Shown piece after piece: positions 17,279-26,067 of a stretch of DNA of 64,000 nt (position 1 is the stretch's first letter; every line of letters begins with the position of its first letter). The notes under the pieces are model-generated. The model did no database searches. It was not told the DNA's origin and worked only from the letters and a program-made list of their open reading frames with translations. Made by a program: the position numbers and the translations under genes. The DNA comes from an uncultured Eubacteriales bacterium (GTDB lineage Bacteria; Bacillota; Clostridia; Christensenellales; Borkfalkiaceae), in assembly GCA_902767225.1 (NCBI GenBank), contig CACXGN010000003.1, positions 84,784-148,783 on the forward strand, in the 5' to 3' direction.

Positions 17279-17716
17279 ATGAAAGAACTTAGCAATGAAC
17301 AAATAACCGAAACAGCGCAACCCGCAGCGGCGGAAATCGAAAACGGCGCAAAGGAAGAAGCTATCTCATTAGGCAAGTTTAAGGACGTGAACGCCCTACT
17401 TAACGCATACAATTCTTTACAGTCCGAATTTACCAAGCGCAGTCAGAGACTTAAAGAGTTGGAGGGGGAACTTTCCGCCGAAAAAGCCGCTTTTGTTTCG
17501 GCTCCGTCGGAAAAACCGGAGGGAGAACGGATCGCCGCCGAAAAAGATATAACCGAAGAGGATAAAAACAATATCCTAAAAGAGTATCTTAAAGGGGTGC
17601 TTAGTTCAAAAAGCAAAGCCGTCGTTATAGACGGCGTCGGCGTAGGCGTGAAAACGCCGACCGAAAAACCCAGATCTATTTCCGAAGCGGGAAGACTCGC
17701 CAAGGGAATATTATAA
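17279..17716 (+). CDS. scaffold-like protein
   Basis: A 145-aa acidic protein with a helical stretch (VNALLNAYNSLQSEFTKRSQ, RLKELEGELSAEKAAF) and a flexible tail ending ISEAGRLAKGIL. Size, low complexity and position just before the capsid gene fit a scaffold that guides procapsid assembly. P22 scaffold is longer (303 aa). Sequence alone does not prove it. GGGGA precedes the ATG. Confidence 0.65.
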   Translation: MKELSNEQITETAQPAAAEIENGAKEEAISLGKFKDVNALLNAYNSLQSEFTKRSQRLKELEGELSAEKAAFVSAPSEKPEGERIAAEKDITEEDKNNILKEYLKGVLSSKSKAVVIDGVGVGVKTPTEKPRSISEAGRLAKGIL

Positions 17717-17736
17717 AAAATAAAAGAGGATAAATA

Positions 17737-18912
17737 ATGGCAGTAACTTTAACTGGCGCGGATAAAGCGCTTAAATCTTATTATCTTGACGTTGTAGCAG
17801 AACAACTTAACAACAACACTAACCCTTTGCTTGCCATGATCAAGCAAAGCACAGACGACGTTTGGGGCAAGGAAATCAAAAAACTTGCAGTCTACGGGCT
17901 TAACGGCGGGATCGGCGCAGGCACGGAAGACGGCGACCTTCCTTCCGCAAACGGAAACAACTACGAACAGTTCGTGGTAACTCTTAAAAACCTTTACGGC
18001 ACTATCGAAATTTCGGATAAGGCGGTAAGAGCGTCCGAAAATAATGCGGGCGCGTTCGTAAGCCTTTTAAATGCCGAAATGGAAGGACTTTTAAAAGCGG
18101 GAAGTTTCAACTTCGGCAGAATGCTTTTCGGCGACGGCTCTGGTAAAATCGCCACCGTATCCGGAATATCTTCGGGCGTTATCACGTTAGACTCGGTTAA
18201 AAACGTTATCGAAGGCATGGTCGTAGATTTCAGAACGGCGGCGGGTGTAGAAATTTCCGGCGCTACCGCAAGAAGAATTTTGACGGTAGACAGAGTTCAG
18301 AAGAAAATCACCGTAAGCGGATCGGTAATAAGCGACGAATTAGTTCCCGCAAACTCGATCATGACGGTTCAGGGATCTTATAATAACGAGATCACGGGAC
18401 TTGGCGCTATCTTCGGAAATGGAGAAACTCTTTACGGAATAAACAAGGCAAGCCATACTTGGCTCAACCCGTATAAACTTACTTCGTGCGGAGCGATAAC
18501 CGAAGCGAAGATCCAAAAAGCAATCGACGCTATCGAAGAACAGAGCGGCGGCACGGTAAACTTTATCGTCTGCTCTTGGGGCGTTCGCAGAGCGCTTCAA
18601 GCGCTGTTTGCGGCGAATAAACGTATCGTAGACGTAATGGAACTTGCAGGCGGATATAAGGCGATGAGTTATAACGGTATTCCGATCGTTGCAGACAGAT
18701 TCTGTCCGGACGGAACAATGTATTTACTCAACACCGAAGACTTTACCTTGCATCAACTTTGCGACTGGCAATGGCTTGAAGGGGACGACGGCAAAGTGTT
18801 AAAACAGGTTGCCGGCAAACCAGTTTACACCGCAACGCTCGTTAAATACGCGGATTTAATCTGCGCTCGTCCTTGCGGACAAGGCGTTATCACGGGAATT
18901 ACCGAAGCGTAA
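17737..18912 (+). CDS. phage major capsid protein (HK97-fold candidate)
   Basis: A 391-aa protein. The N-terminal arm (LKSYYLDVVAEQLNNNTNPL), a Gly-rich loop (GLNGGIGAGTEDGDLPSANG), the long helix region with RASENNAGAFVSLLNAEMEG, and a C-terminal A-domain-like part (NFIVCSWGVRRALQALF, YNGIPIVADRFCPDGTMYLL) follow the order expected for HK97-fold coat proteins. An inserted beta domain (~140-225) is also visible, as in many podoviral coats. No N-terminal delta domain is present, which fits the separate scaffold gene. A strong hairpin follows. Confidence 0.85.
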   Translation: MAVTLTGADKALKSYYLDVVAEQLNNNTNPLLAMIKQSTDDVWGKEIKKLAVYGLNGGIGAGTEDGDLPSANGNNYEQFVVTLKNLYGTIEISDKAVRASENNAGAFVSLLNAEMEGLLKAGSFNFGRMLFGDGSGKIATVSGISSGVITLDSVKNVIEGMVVDFRTAAGVEISGATARRILTVDRVQKKITVSGSVISDELVPANSIMTVQGSYNNEITGLGAIFGNGETLYGINKASHTWLNPYKLTSCGAITEAKIQKAIDAIEEQSGGTVNFIVCSWGVRRALQALFAANKRIVDVMELAGGYKAMSYNGIPIVADRFCPDGTMYLLNTEDFTLHQLCDWQWLEGDDGKVLKQVAGKPVYTATLVKYADLICARPCGQGVITGITEA

Positions 18913-18938
18913 ATTTAAAACTTAAAATTTAATAAAGG

Positions 18939-18970
18939 TCGGCGTCGCAAGATTTTGCGACGCCGATTTT
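18939..18970 (+). terminator. terminator after the capsid gene
   Basis: TCGGCGTCGCAA (18939-18950) pairs with TTGCGACGCCGA (18955-18966), then TTTT. It lies inside the gene run, so it may lower expression of the tail genes relative to capsid. Confidence 0.75.
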
Positions 18971-18980
18971 CGGAGAAGAT

Positions 18981-19544
18981 ATGAAAATAAAAGATATTAT
19001 CAGAACTGCGGCTATTTATCTCGGAAGAGAGAGAATAATCGAATACCTTGAAAACGGGGAAAATACGCTTGAAGACGCAAACTTAATGAGTCAGATAAAC
19101 AATCTTACAAGATGCGCTAATTTAGTTATAAACGAATTGTGCTGTAACTACGTGCCTATGGTAAAGAGTGAAACGGTTGATTGCGCGGACGGAAAGATCT
19201 ATTTTTCCGAATTGTCAGAAACGGTGCTCGAAATAGAAAAGGTAACGGACACCTTCGGCGAAAACGTGGAATATTCTTTCAGTCCCGAGTTTTTGACGGT
19301 ATCTCTTCCTACGGTTATAGTAACGTATAAATTCTTACCGCCGACTTACGGGCTTACCGACGAAATAGGCTACTCTGAGCGCGATTTGGGAAGAAGAGTG
19401 ATAGCCTACGGAGTAGCGGCGGAATTTTTACTTACCGAGCACGACTTTAACGAAAGCGTTATGTGGCACGATAGGTTTACCGACGCTTTAAGCCGCGTCG
19501 TCAAGATAAAAAATTCCAAAATAAAGGGCAGGAGTTTTATATAA
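18981..19544 (+). CDS. head-tail adaptor-like protein (P22 gp4-type position)
   Basis: A 187-aa protein. The N-terminal IIRTAAIYLGRERIIEYLEN, the middle SQINNLTRCANLVINELCC and the late RRVIAYGVAAEFLLTEHDFN form the helix-beta-helix plan of adaptor proteins that bind below the portal. The P22 equivalent, gp4, is 166 aa. GGAGA stands before ATG 18981. It overlaps the next start by one base. Confidence 0.65.
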   Translation: MKIKDIIRTAAIYLGRERIIEYLENGENTLEDANLMSQINNLTRCANLVINELCCNYVPMVKSETVDCADGKIYFSELSETVLEIEKVTDTFGENVEYSFSPEFLTVSLPTVIVTYKFLPPTYGLTDEIGYSERDLGRRVIAYGVAAEFLLTEHDFNESVMWHDRFTDALSRVVKIKNSKIKGRSFI

Positions 19545-20746
19545 TGGTAAAAAGTAAACTGACAAAAATCGACGATATGGAAAAGAAATTTGAATTTTCC
19601 GATTTTTATTCGGTGGCAAAATTACCGATAAGCGTCAAGTGCGAAAAAAACAAGTTAAAAATCGGGCTAGCCTTTAACCTTTCAAGAAACCTTTCACTAA
19701 ACAGCCGCGCGGAAAAACTATACGTTATCGGCGGCGAAAAGTTCTGCTATTGCGAAGATAAAAGGCTATACCGCATAAAAAACGGAAGAGCGGTTTTGTT
19801 TAATCTTGAAAAGTATCTCTCTCCGCCCGAAATTTATAAAATACGGTATAACAAAAAGCCAACTTTAATAATAAAAAGCGAGCGTGGAATAGTGTTTTTT
19901 AACGGAAACTACGGGATATACGACGTTTTCGACGGGGATAACTACATAAGCATTAAAAACAGACTTATAATCTGCGATAAAGATAAAATTTACGTCAGCG
20001 GAGACGATCCCAAGGTAAAGTCCGACTATTTTGCCATAAAGTTCCCGATAGAAGACGGCAATATCTTGCACGCCTTTTCCTTAAACGGAAAACTGATTTT
20101 AATATTAAAAAGAAATATCTATTCGCTAAGCCTTTTCGGTATGCCTGACGACTATAAAATCGAAGAGATAGAGAGCGAAAAACTGCGCGTTATGGAAGGA
20201 ACTTCGGCTTCCGGCGAAGACGAGTGCTATTTTATAAGCGATAATAAACTGTGCATTTTAAAAAACGGAAAGGTATGCAAAATAGACGGGCTTTTGGATA
20301 AAAACGACGTAACCGTTATAGGTAAAGCGTGTATATATTCCGGCACGTATTTACTTCCCGTTACGATAGACGGCGTAAAATATTTATACGCATACGACAC
20401 TTCCGATAAAACGGATTATTTTATAACGTGCGTTGGCGTTTCCTTTTCGGGCGGATACGAACTTTCTGCGGACGGCAAGGTATTTAAGTTGGGGCTTCGC
20501 GACGGAAAGCGCAGCTATGAATCCGAAACGGTTTTAGGAAAAAGCGGCTTTATAGGCATAAAAAGAGTTGAAGTTTTTTCTTCGGGAAAGGCTGATATAA
20601 CCTTTATCTCTCCGCCTAACGAAAAAACCATTACCGTTACGGACGGGGAAGAACGGTTTTACTTTTTCGGCGAAAAAGTGCGCGTTAAACTTACCTTTTT
20701 GGGGGCGGACGAACCGCTTTCGGACCTTAAAATCTTTTATGAATAA
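19544..20746 (+). CDS. tail hub-like beta-propeller protein (P22 gp10-type position)
   Basis: A 400-aa protein made almost only of short beta strands with repeated K-Y/F-x-NG turns (KLYVIGGEKFCYCEDKRLYR, IVFFNGNYGIYDVFDG, LILILKRNIYSLSLFG, CYFISDNKLCILKNGK), as in propellers. P22 gp10, a tail hub of 472 aa, has a similar build and place. Homology is not shown; the call is from fold signs and order. Confidence 0.55.
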   Translation: MVKSKLTKIDDMEKKFEFSDFYSVAKLPISVKCEKNKLKIGLAFNLSRNLSLNSRAEKLYVIGGEKFCYCEDKRLYRIKNGRAVLFNLEKYLSPPEIYKIRYNKKPTLIIKSERGIVFFNGNYGIYDVFDGDNYISIKNRLIICDKDKIYVSGDDPKVKSDYFAIKFPIEDGNILHAFSLNGKLILILKRNIYSLSLFGMPDDYKIEEIESEKLRVMEGTSASGEDECYFISDNKLCILKNGKVCKIDGLLDKNDVTVIGKACIYSGTYLLPVTIDGVKYLYAYDTSDKTDYFITCVGVSFSGGYELSADGKVFKLGLRDGKRSYESETVLGKSGFIGIKRVEVFSSGKADITFISPPNEKTITVTDGEERFYFFGEKVRVKLTFLGADEPLSDLKIFYE

Positions 20747-20757
20747 AGGAGAATAAA

Positions 20758-21654
20758 ATGGAATTTACTATACCGACAACCAAACCGGAAATGTATACCA
20801 CGCTGATGAGAATATTTCATTATTATAGGATAAGATACGACGACTATGAAGAAGCGATAACCCAGCCTATCGTCGTTTCGCCCATTGTATATACTCAAAA
20901 AACCGAGAACCAAATGCAACAAATCGCCACGGCGCTGCTTGCTGGCGAGCATTCAAGGGAAGTTTATAAGGCAAAGGCGGAAATTTCGGATAGTCTTTAT
21001 AAAATCGCCGCCGAAAAAGTTGCGCTGACGAGTAAAGGAGAAACGCTTATCGCAAAGGCGGAAGAAAGTTTTGACGAAGCCATAAAAAAAGTCGGATACG
21101 TTTCGGAAAGAACGGGAACGGAAAACACCGATTTTTATGCGAAAAAAGTTTTGGATTTAGAGACCGAAAAGGCTAAAAAAATAGCCGAAATAAACGCGTC
21201 TATATCTTCCGAAATGGGGTCTCTTACCGCAAAAGAAACGGCGCTTACCGAAAAACTTTCTGAAATAGACGATGACTTTGCCGCAATCCACGCGGAAGAT
21301 ATAGCGGCAAAGGTTATAGAACTTCAAAACGAAGAATCGGAACTCATGCGCTCCGTTTTAAAGTATAACAACACAATAAACGAAAAATCCGCAAAATACT
21401 TAAACGCCGTAGCAGAGACCAAGGCAAAATTAAGGATCGAATATATGAAGATAAGGCAGGTTTCTTTCGGAAAAGACGATCTTGTGGAAATGGGGTATTA
21501 TAGAGACGCAATATCCTGCGTTACGGGGTATTACGACACTTTATCCGCGTCTGACGCATATAACGACATTAAAAACGAAGCCAACCTTATACCGTATCTC
21601 GAAGATTATTACGAAACGATAATTTACCTTTATAAAACCCGTGTAAACTCTTAA
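20758..21654 (+). CDS. long coiled-coil protein, last gene of the capsid module
   Basis: A 298-aa protein. A conserved-looking head (~1-45, FTIPTTKPEMYTTLMRIFHY) is followed by heptad-rich helices (~55-240, e.g. KAEISDSLYKIAAEKVALTS and LSEIDDDFAAIHAEDIAAKV) and a short end domain. Position after the hub-like gene suggests a tail needle or plug (P22 gp26 is a 233-aa coiled coil). An internal structural or fiber role is the alternative. GGAGA precedes the ATG; a terminator follows. Confidence 0.5.
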   Translation: MEFTIPTTKPEMYTTLMRIFHYYRIRYDDYEEAITQPIVVSPIVYTQKTENQMQQIATALLAGEHSREVYKAKAEISDSLYKIAAEKVALTSKGETLIAKAEESFDEAIKKVGYVSERTGTENTDFYAKKVLDLETEKAKKIAEINASISSEMGSLTAKETALTEKLSEIDDDFAAIHAEDIAAKVIELQNEESELMRSVLKYNNTINEKSAKYLNAVAETKAKLRIEYMKIRQVSFGKDDLVEMGYYRDAISCVTGYYDTLSASDAYNDIKNEANLIPYLEDYYETIIYLYKTRVNS

Positions 21655-21663
21655 CGGGACGTT

Positions 21664-21688
21664 AACGCCGCATATGCGGCGTTTTTTA
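21664..21688 (+). terminator. terminator closing the capsid module
   Basis: AACGCCGCA-TA-TGCGGCGTT then six T. Confidence 0.9.
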
Positions 21689-21697
21689 TTTTATCCG

Positions 21698-21726
21698 TTG
21701 ACCTTAATAAAAAATAATGATATACT
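21698..21726 (+). promoter_or_regulatory. sigma-A promoter of ispG
   Basis: TTGACC (21698-21703), 17-bp spacer, TATACT (21721-21726). Confidence 0.75.
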
Positions 21727-21745
21727 TATTAAATAGGTAAAAGTT

Positions 21746-22786
21746 ATGAGCAAAAAAGTAAAGATAGGCAATATTTATATAGGCGGCGGTGAAAAAATCG
21801 CTATTCAGTCTATGGCGACCACCCGCCCTTCTGACGTTATAAACTCAGTTAAAGCGGCTAAAGAACTTGAAAAAGCGGGGTGCGAGATTCTCCGTTTTTC
21901 GGTGCTTGACGAAAAAGACGCAAAGGCTTTTTCGGAACTTAAAAAAGAGATAAAAATTCCGCTAGTTGCCGATATCCATTTCGATTATCGGCTCGCTATC
22001 TCCGCCATCGAAGCGGGGGCTGATAAAATAAGGATAAACCCCGGCAACGTCGGAGGGGAACAAAACGTTATTAAGGTGGCGGAAGCGCTTAAAAGAAGCG
22101 GCGTTCCCGTGCGCGTCGGCTCGAATACGGGAAGTATAGAGAAAAACTTTTTGAATAAATACGGCAAAAACGAGATCTCGCTTGGGGAAAGCGCGCTTAA
22201 AAACGTTGCGATACTCGAAAAGCACGGCGTTAATAATATCGTCGTTTCGGTAAAAGCGTCTTACGTTCCGCTTACCATAAAAGCGTATGAATATATCGCG
22301 AAAAAAACCGACTATCCTTTGCATCTCGGCGTAACCGAGGCGGGCGGGGAGTATAACGGCGTTATCAAAAACTCCGCCGCTATGGGCGCACTTTTATCTA
22401 AGGGGATAGGCGATACTATAAGGGTAAGCCTTTCCGCCGATCCCGTTCGCGAAGTGGTTGCGGCAAAGGCGATCCTATCCGCGCTCGAAATAATAGACGA
22501 AGGAGTGAAAGTTATCGCTTGCCCCACTTGCGGCAGGTGCGAGTGGGACTGTATGGCGTTTGCGTCCGAAGTGGAAAACTACGTTAAAAACGAAAAAAAG
22601 CCGCTTAAAATTGCGGTCATGGGTTGCGTGGTGAACGGACCTGGCGAAGCGGCGGACGCCGATCTCGGGATCGCGGGAGCGAAAGACGATTGCGTGATCT
22701 TTAATAAAGGCAAAATCGTTAAAAGAGTTAAAAAAGAAGACGTAAGAAAAGTATTTTTCGAGGAAATTGATAAATGTATACGGTAA
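21746..22786 (+). CDS. ispG: 4-hydroxy-3-methylbut-2-enyl diphosphate synthase
   Basis: A 346-aa enzyme of the MEP isoprenoid pathway that converts MEcPP to HMBPP using a [4Fe-4S] cluster. Motifs: IQSMATTRPSDV, LVADIHFDYRLA, ADKIRINPGN, VRVGSNTGSI and the cluster motifs CPTCGRCEWDC (~259) and MGCVVNGPGEA (~290). Length is usual for the bacterial short form. It has its own promoter after the capsid module and overlaps the PolC-like gene by 13 bp, as in the normal ispG-polC order of Clostridia. Confidence 0.95.
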   Translation: MSKKVKIGNIYIGGGEKIAIQSMATTRPSDVINSVKAAKELEKAGCEILRFSVLDEKDAKAFSELKKEIKIPLVADIHFDYRLAISAIEAGADKIRINPGNVGGEQNVIKVAEALKRSGVPVRVGSNTGSIEKNFLNKYGKNEISLGESALKNVAILEKHGVNNIVVSVKASYVPLTIKAYEYIAKKTDYPLHLGVTEAGGEYNGVIKNSAAMGALLSKGIGDTIRVSLSADPVREVVAAKAILSALEIIDEGVKVIACPTCGRCEWDCMAFASEVENYVKNEKKPLKIAVMGCVVNGPGEAADADLGIAGAKDDCVIFNKGKIVKRVKKEDVRKVFFEEIDKCIR

Positions 22787-24318
22787 AAACCCGCGAAGAA
22801 TTTGAAGGCGACGTAAAAAATCTCGACGAATCGCTTAAAAACGCAAGGCTTTCAAACGTAACGGTAGTCAGAAACGAAAGAAAGATAAGATACGAATTTA
22901 TTTGCGATAAAACGGTTACGCCCGAAGTAAAGGAAATGATCCTTAAAGAGGCGGAAAAAATAACTCCGCCCGCATTTTCGCTTATCGAAGTTTCGGTAAA
23001 AAAGATAAAGAGTAACGACGAACTTATAAATAACGAAATATATAAATTTTTGACCACCAACTATCCTTCTGCGTCGATATTTTTAAAGCAAGGGGATGTC
23101 AGATCCGAAGTTTTCGGCGACGTGGTAAGATATATCGTGCGTCTTCCCAAAGATTCTTCGGAATACTTAAAAAGCGTGGGTGCGCTCGGCAAGTTAAACG
23201 AATATTTAGGCACTAAATTTTGTTCGGATTTTGCCGGAGAGACCGAAGAAAAGGAAAGCGAAGAAAATATAAGCCTTTTATCCGACGAAGTTTACGAGAG
23301 CGAACTGAATAAAGTTACGCACAGAACGATAAAGGTCGAACAAGTGGAGATAGTCGACGATTTAACGATGGGCGATCTTGCCGTGTATATAGAAGACGTT
23401 GCAGACGGCGACGCAGTTATTTGCGGAACGATCACCGATATTTCGGAAAGAGAAACGAAGAACGGAAAACCGTTTTTCATTATCAATATAGACGATACGA
23501 CCGGAAGAACGGGCGGGGTGTATTTTTCAAAGAAGAACACGCTTCCGAGAATTAAAAGGTTGTCTGTCGGCGACGCTATAATCGCAAGGGTAACCGTCGG
23601 CGAATATAACGGAAGAAGATCGACCACGTATAATAAGATAAACGTCTGCAAGTTCCCCGAAAACTTCGTTAAAAAGGATAAATATAAAAAGAGCGCCCCG
23701 AAGAATTATAAGAACGTTTTTCCGACGGAAGCGAACGTGATTAAGGTAAAATCGGTATTCGAGCAAGAAGAGCCGCTTCCGAAAGAACTTACCGAAAAGG
23801 AATACGTGGTTTTCGATATAGAGACCACGGGGCTTAACGACGCGAAAGACGAAATAACCGAAATCGGCGCGGTAAAGATCATAGGCGGAAAAATAACCGA
23901 GCAATTCACTTCGCTTATCAAGGTAAACGCGCATATTTCGGACGAGATAGTTAAAATCACCGGCATTACCGACGAAATGGTAAAAAACTCACCGAGAATA
24001 TCTGCGGTTATTCCGGACTTTATGAAGTTTATCGAAGGCGCGGTTTTAGTGGGGCATAACGTAATAAACTTCGACTATAAGTTTATAAAGCGCTTTGCGG
24101 GCGAAGAAGATTTTGAAGTTAAAAACAAAGTTATAGATACTTATGAAATGGCAAGGAAGTATCTTTTGGTGCTTAAAAAATTCGACCTGCAAACGATTGC
24201 GGACTATTTCGGAATAGTCTTCCACCACCATCGCGCGCTTGCGGACGCATACGCCACGGCGGAAGCCTTTATAGAAATAATGAAGATAAAAGATAAAGAA
24301 GAAAAAGCCGCGATATGA
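22774..24318 (+). CDS. PolC-derived protein: N-terminal, OB and 3'-5' exonuclease parts only
   Basis: A 514-aa protein in the normal place of polC (ispG before, rimP-nusA after). Residues ~1-190 resemble the PolC N-terminal domain, ~205-300 the OB fold (DAVICGTITDISERETKNGK, YNGRRSTTYNKI), and ~340-510 the DEDDh proofreading exonuclease (VVFDIETTGLNDAKDEITEI, VGHNVINFDYKF, HHHRALADAYAT). All four acidic residues and the His are kept. The PHP domain and the whole polymerase part (about 900 residues in usual PolC) are absent, and the next 125 bp hold no relic of them. It is thus likely a stable exonuclease rather than a fresh pseudogene. The replicative polymerase must be elsewhere. Confidence 0.85.
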   Translation: MYTVKTREEFEGDVKNLDESLKNARLSNVTVVRNERKIRYEFICDKTVTPEVKEMILKEAEKITPPAFSLIEVSVKKIKSNDELINNEIYKFLTTNYPSASIFLKQGDVRSEVFGDVVRYIVRLPKDSSEYLKSVGALGKLNEYLGTKFCSDFAGETEEKESEENISLLSDEVYESELNKVTHRTIKVEQVEIVDDLTMGDLAVYIEDVADGDAVICGTITDISERETKNGKPFFIINIDDTTGRTGGVYFSKKNTLPRIKRLSVGDAIIARVTVGEYNGRRSTTYNKINVCKFPENFVKKDKYKKSAPKNYKNVFPTEANVIKVKSVFEQEEPLPKELTEKEYVVFDIETTGLNDAKDEITEIGAVKIIGGKITEQFTSLIKVNAHISDEIVKITGITDEMVKNSPRISAVIPDFMKFIEGAVLVGHNVINFDYKFIKRFAGEEDFEVKNKVIDTYEMARKYLLVLKKFDLQTIADYFGIVFHHHRALADAYATAEAFIEIMKIKDKEEKAAI

Positions 24319-24356
24319 TTTTGTTTTTATATTTATAAAAAAATTGTAAAAAACGC

Positions 24357-24385
24357 TTGTAATTTTATTATTAATATGGTAATAT
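24357..24385 (+). promoter_or_regulatory. sigma-A promoter of the rimP-nusA operon
   Basis: TTGTAA (24357-24362), 17-bp spacer, TAATAT (24380-24385). Confidence 0.7.
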
Positions 24386-24410
24386 TTATATAGAAATAGG
24401 TTGCTTGACT

Positions 24411-24442
24411 TATGAGAACGGTTTCCCGTTCTCATAATTTTT
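24411..24442 (+). terminator. leader hairpin/attenuator before rimP
   Basis: TATGAGAACGG (24411-24421), TTTC loop, CCGTTCTCATA (24426-24436), then six T. It lies between the promoter and rimP, so it likely attenuates the operon; NusA autocontrol would be an obvious idea but is inference. Confidence 0.7.
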
Positions 24443-24455
24443 TATGGAGGGCGTT

Positions 24456-24920
24456 TTGAAAATTAAATCCGAAAAAGAAATTATCGAACTTATGAATAAA
24501 ACCGCAGAAAAACTCGGGCTTAAATTTATCGACCTCGAATTTAAAAATCCCGCCGACCCGACGCTTACCGCCGTTATCCATAAAGACGGCGGCGCCGATC
24601 TTGACGATTGCGAAAAGTTCTCGGTAGCCGTATCTGACGCGCTGGACGAATTAGATCCAACTGACGGCACGCCCTATACTTTCAACGTCAGTAGCCGCGG
24701 GATAGACTGGGCGTTTAAGTCGGACGAAGATTATTTGTCGCACTTAAACCAAAAGGTCGAAGTCAAACTTAAAAACTCCATAAAAGGCAAAAAGTATTAC
24801 GACGGGGTTTTGCTTTCATACGACGGCAAATCCGTAACGATAAAAGTCGACGCAAAGAACACATTTACTGTCGACCTTAAAAATATTTCAAAGATGAACG
24901 AGTTTATCGATTTTTCTTAA
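24456..24920 (+). CDS. rimP: ribosome maturation factor RimP
   Basis: A 154-aa protein for 30S subunit assembly. Family marks are LKFIDLEFKNPADPTLTAVI, the DDCEKFSVAVSDALDE segment, and the C-terminal SH3 part (VEVKLKNSIKGKKYYDGVLL). The chosen start is TTG 24456, 5 bp after GGAGG; the ATG at 24444 overlaps that Shine-Dalgarno site. First gene of the nusA operon. Confidence 0.92.
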   Translation: MKIKSEKEIIELMNKTAEKLGLKFIDLEFKNPADPTLTAVIHKDGGADLDDCEKFSVAVSDALDELDPTDGTPYTFNVSSRGIDWAFKSDEDYLSHLNQKVEVKLKNSIKGKKYYDGVLLSYDGKSVTIKVDAKNTFTVDLKNISKMNEFIDFS

Positions 24921-24962
24921 AACCGATTAAAAATTAAATAGATTAACTTTAGGAGAGTAAAA

Positions 24963-26051
24963 ATGATTAACCAAGATTTCTTTTTGGCACTTGCCGATTT
25001 AGAAAGGCAAAAAGGTATTTCCGAACAAGACTTTATAGGCGCGCTCGAAGAAGCGCTCGTATCCGCCTATAAAAAATATTCGGGAGACGCAAGTAAAATT
25101 TCCGTAAAACTTATTCCGGATAAAAAGACCGTTAAGTTTTACAGCGTTAAAACCGTAGTTGAAGAAGTCGTAGAACCCGAGGAAGAAATCAGTCTTGAAG
25201 ACGCAGCGAAGGTAAAAAAGAGCATAAAGGTAGGCGACGTTTTGAGCGTAGAATTCGTGCCGAAGAACTTCGGGCGTATCGCCGCGCAGACCGCAAGGCA
25301 GATAATTATGCAAAAACTTCGCGAAATAGAGAAGAACAACACCGTATCCGAGTTTGAAGATAAAGAAGGCGAACTTATGGTTTGCACCGTCAGAAGGATA
25401 GAAGACGGCAACGTTTACGTTGAACTCGGCGGCAATCAGATAGAAGGCGTTATTTTGCCGAGAGACCAAGTCCCCGGCGAAAAATACGAACTCAATCAAA
25501 AACTCAACGTTTTCGTTAAAAAGGTTAAAAACTTCGGAAAAACCGCTCAGATCGTCGTATCCAGAACTTCCACGGGGCTGGTTAAAAGAGTGTTTGAAAA
25601 CGAAGTTCCGGAGATCCGTCAAGGTCTTGTGGAGATCAAGGCGATCGCAAGAGAACCGGGGCAGAGAACCAAGATCGCGATATATAGCGCCGATCCGGAA
25701 ATCGACGCCGTCGGCGCGTGCGTTGGTGCAAAGGGCGCAAGGGTAAACGCGATCGTTAATGAACTCGGCGGCGAAAAGATAGATATAATTTTGTGGAGCG
25801 AAAACCCGCTTGAATTTATTTCCAAAGCGCTTTCGCCCGCAAGAGCGATAAAGATAATCCAAACGGGTGAAACCAGCGCGCTTGCGATCGTTCCGGACGA
25901 TAAACTTTCGCTCGCTATCGGCAGAAGCGGTCAGAACGCCCGCCTTGCCGTTCGCCTGACCGGTTGGAAGATCGACGTTAAAAGCGAATCCGCGGCGTTA
26001 GATTTAATCGATAACGCGGAACAGCAAGAAGAAACCGAAACGGAAGAATAA
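24963..26051 (+). CDS. nusA: transcription termination/antitermination factor NusA
   Basis: A 362-aa RNA polymerase-binding protein. Order: N-terminal domain (~1-125), S1 (~135-200, CTVRRIEDGNVYVELGGNQI), KH1 (~225-275, PEIRQGLVEIKAIAREPGQR; VGACVGAKGARV) and KH2 (~300-345, LAIGRSGQNARLAVRLTGWK), then a short acidic tail. It lacks the C-terminal acidic repeats of proteobacterial NusA, as usual in Bacillota. GGAG precedes ATG 24963. Confidence 0.96.
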   Translation: MINQDFFLALADLERQKGISEQDFIGALEEALVSAYKKYSGDASKISVKLIPDKKTVKFYSVKTVVEEVVEPEEEISLEDAAKVKKSIKVGDVLSVEFVPKNFGRIAAQTARQIIMQKLREIEKNNTVSEFEDKEGELMVCTVRRIEDGNVYVELGGNQIEGVILPRDQVPGEKYELNQKLNVFVKKVKNFGKTAQIVVSRTSTGLVKRVFENEVPEIRQGLVEIKAIAREPGQRTKIAIYSADPEIDAVGACVGAKGARVNAIVNELGGEKIDIILWSENPLEFISKALSPARAIKIIQTGETSALAIVPDDKLSLAIGRSGQNARLAVRLTGWKIDVKSESAALDLIDNAEQQEETETEE

Positions 26052-26067
26052 TCATAAAAGGTAAGGT

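Noticed and set aside
22774..24318. Reading the PolC-like gene as a sequencing frameshift of full polC
   Set aside because: The 125 bp after the stop and the next gene hold no polymerase or PHP motif in any frame, and the PHP part that should come before the exonuclease is absent as well.
24999..25862. Long 287-aa minus-strand ORF inside nusA
   Set aside because: It is the antisense frame of a well conserved nusA gene; composition is Phe/Arg/Tyr-rich as expected of a shadow ORF.
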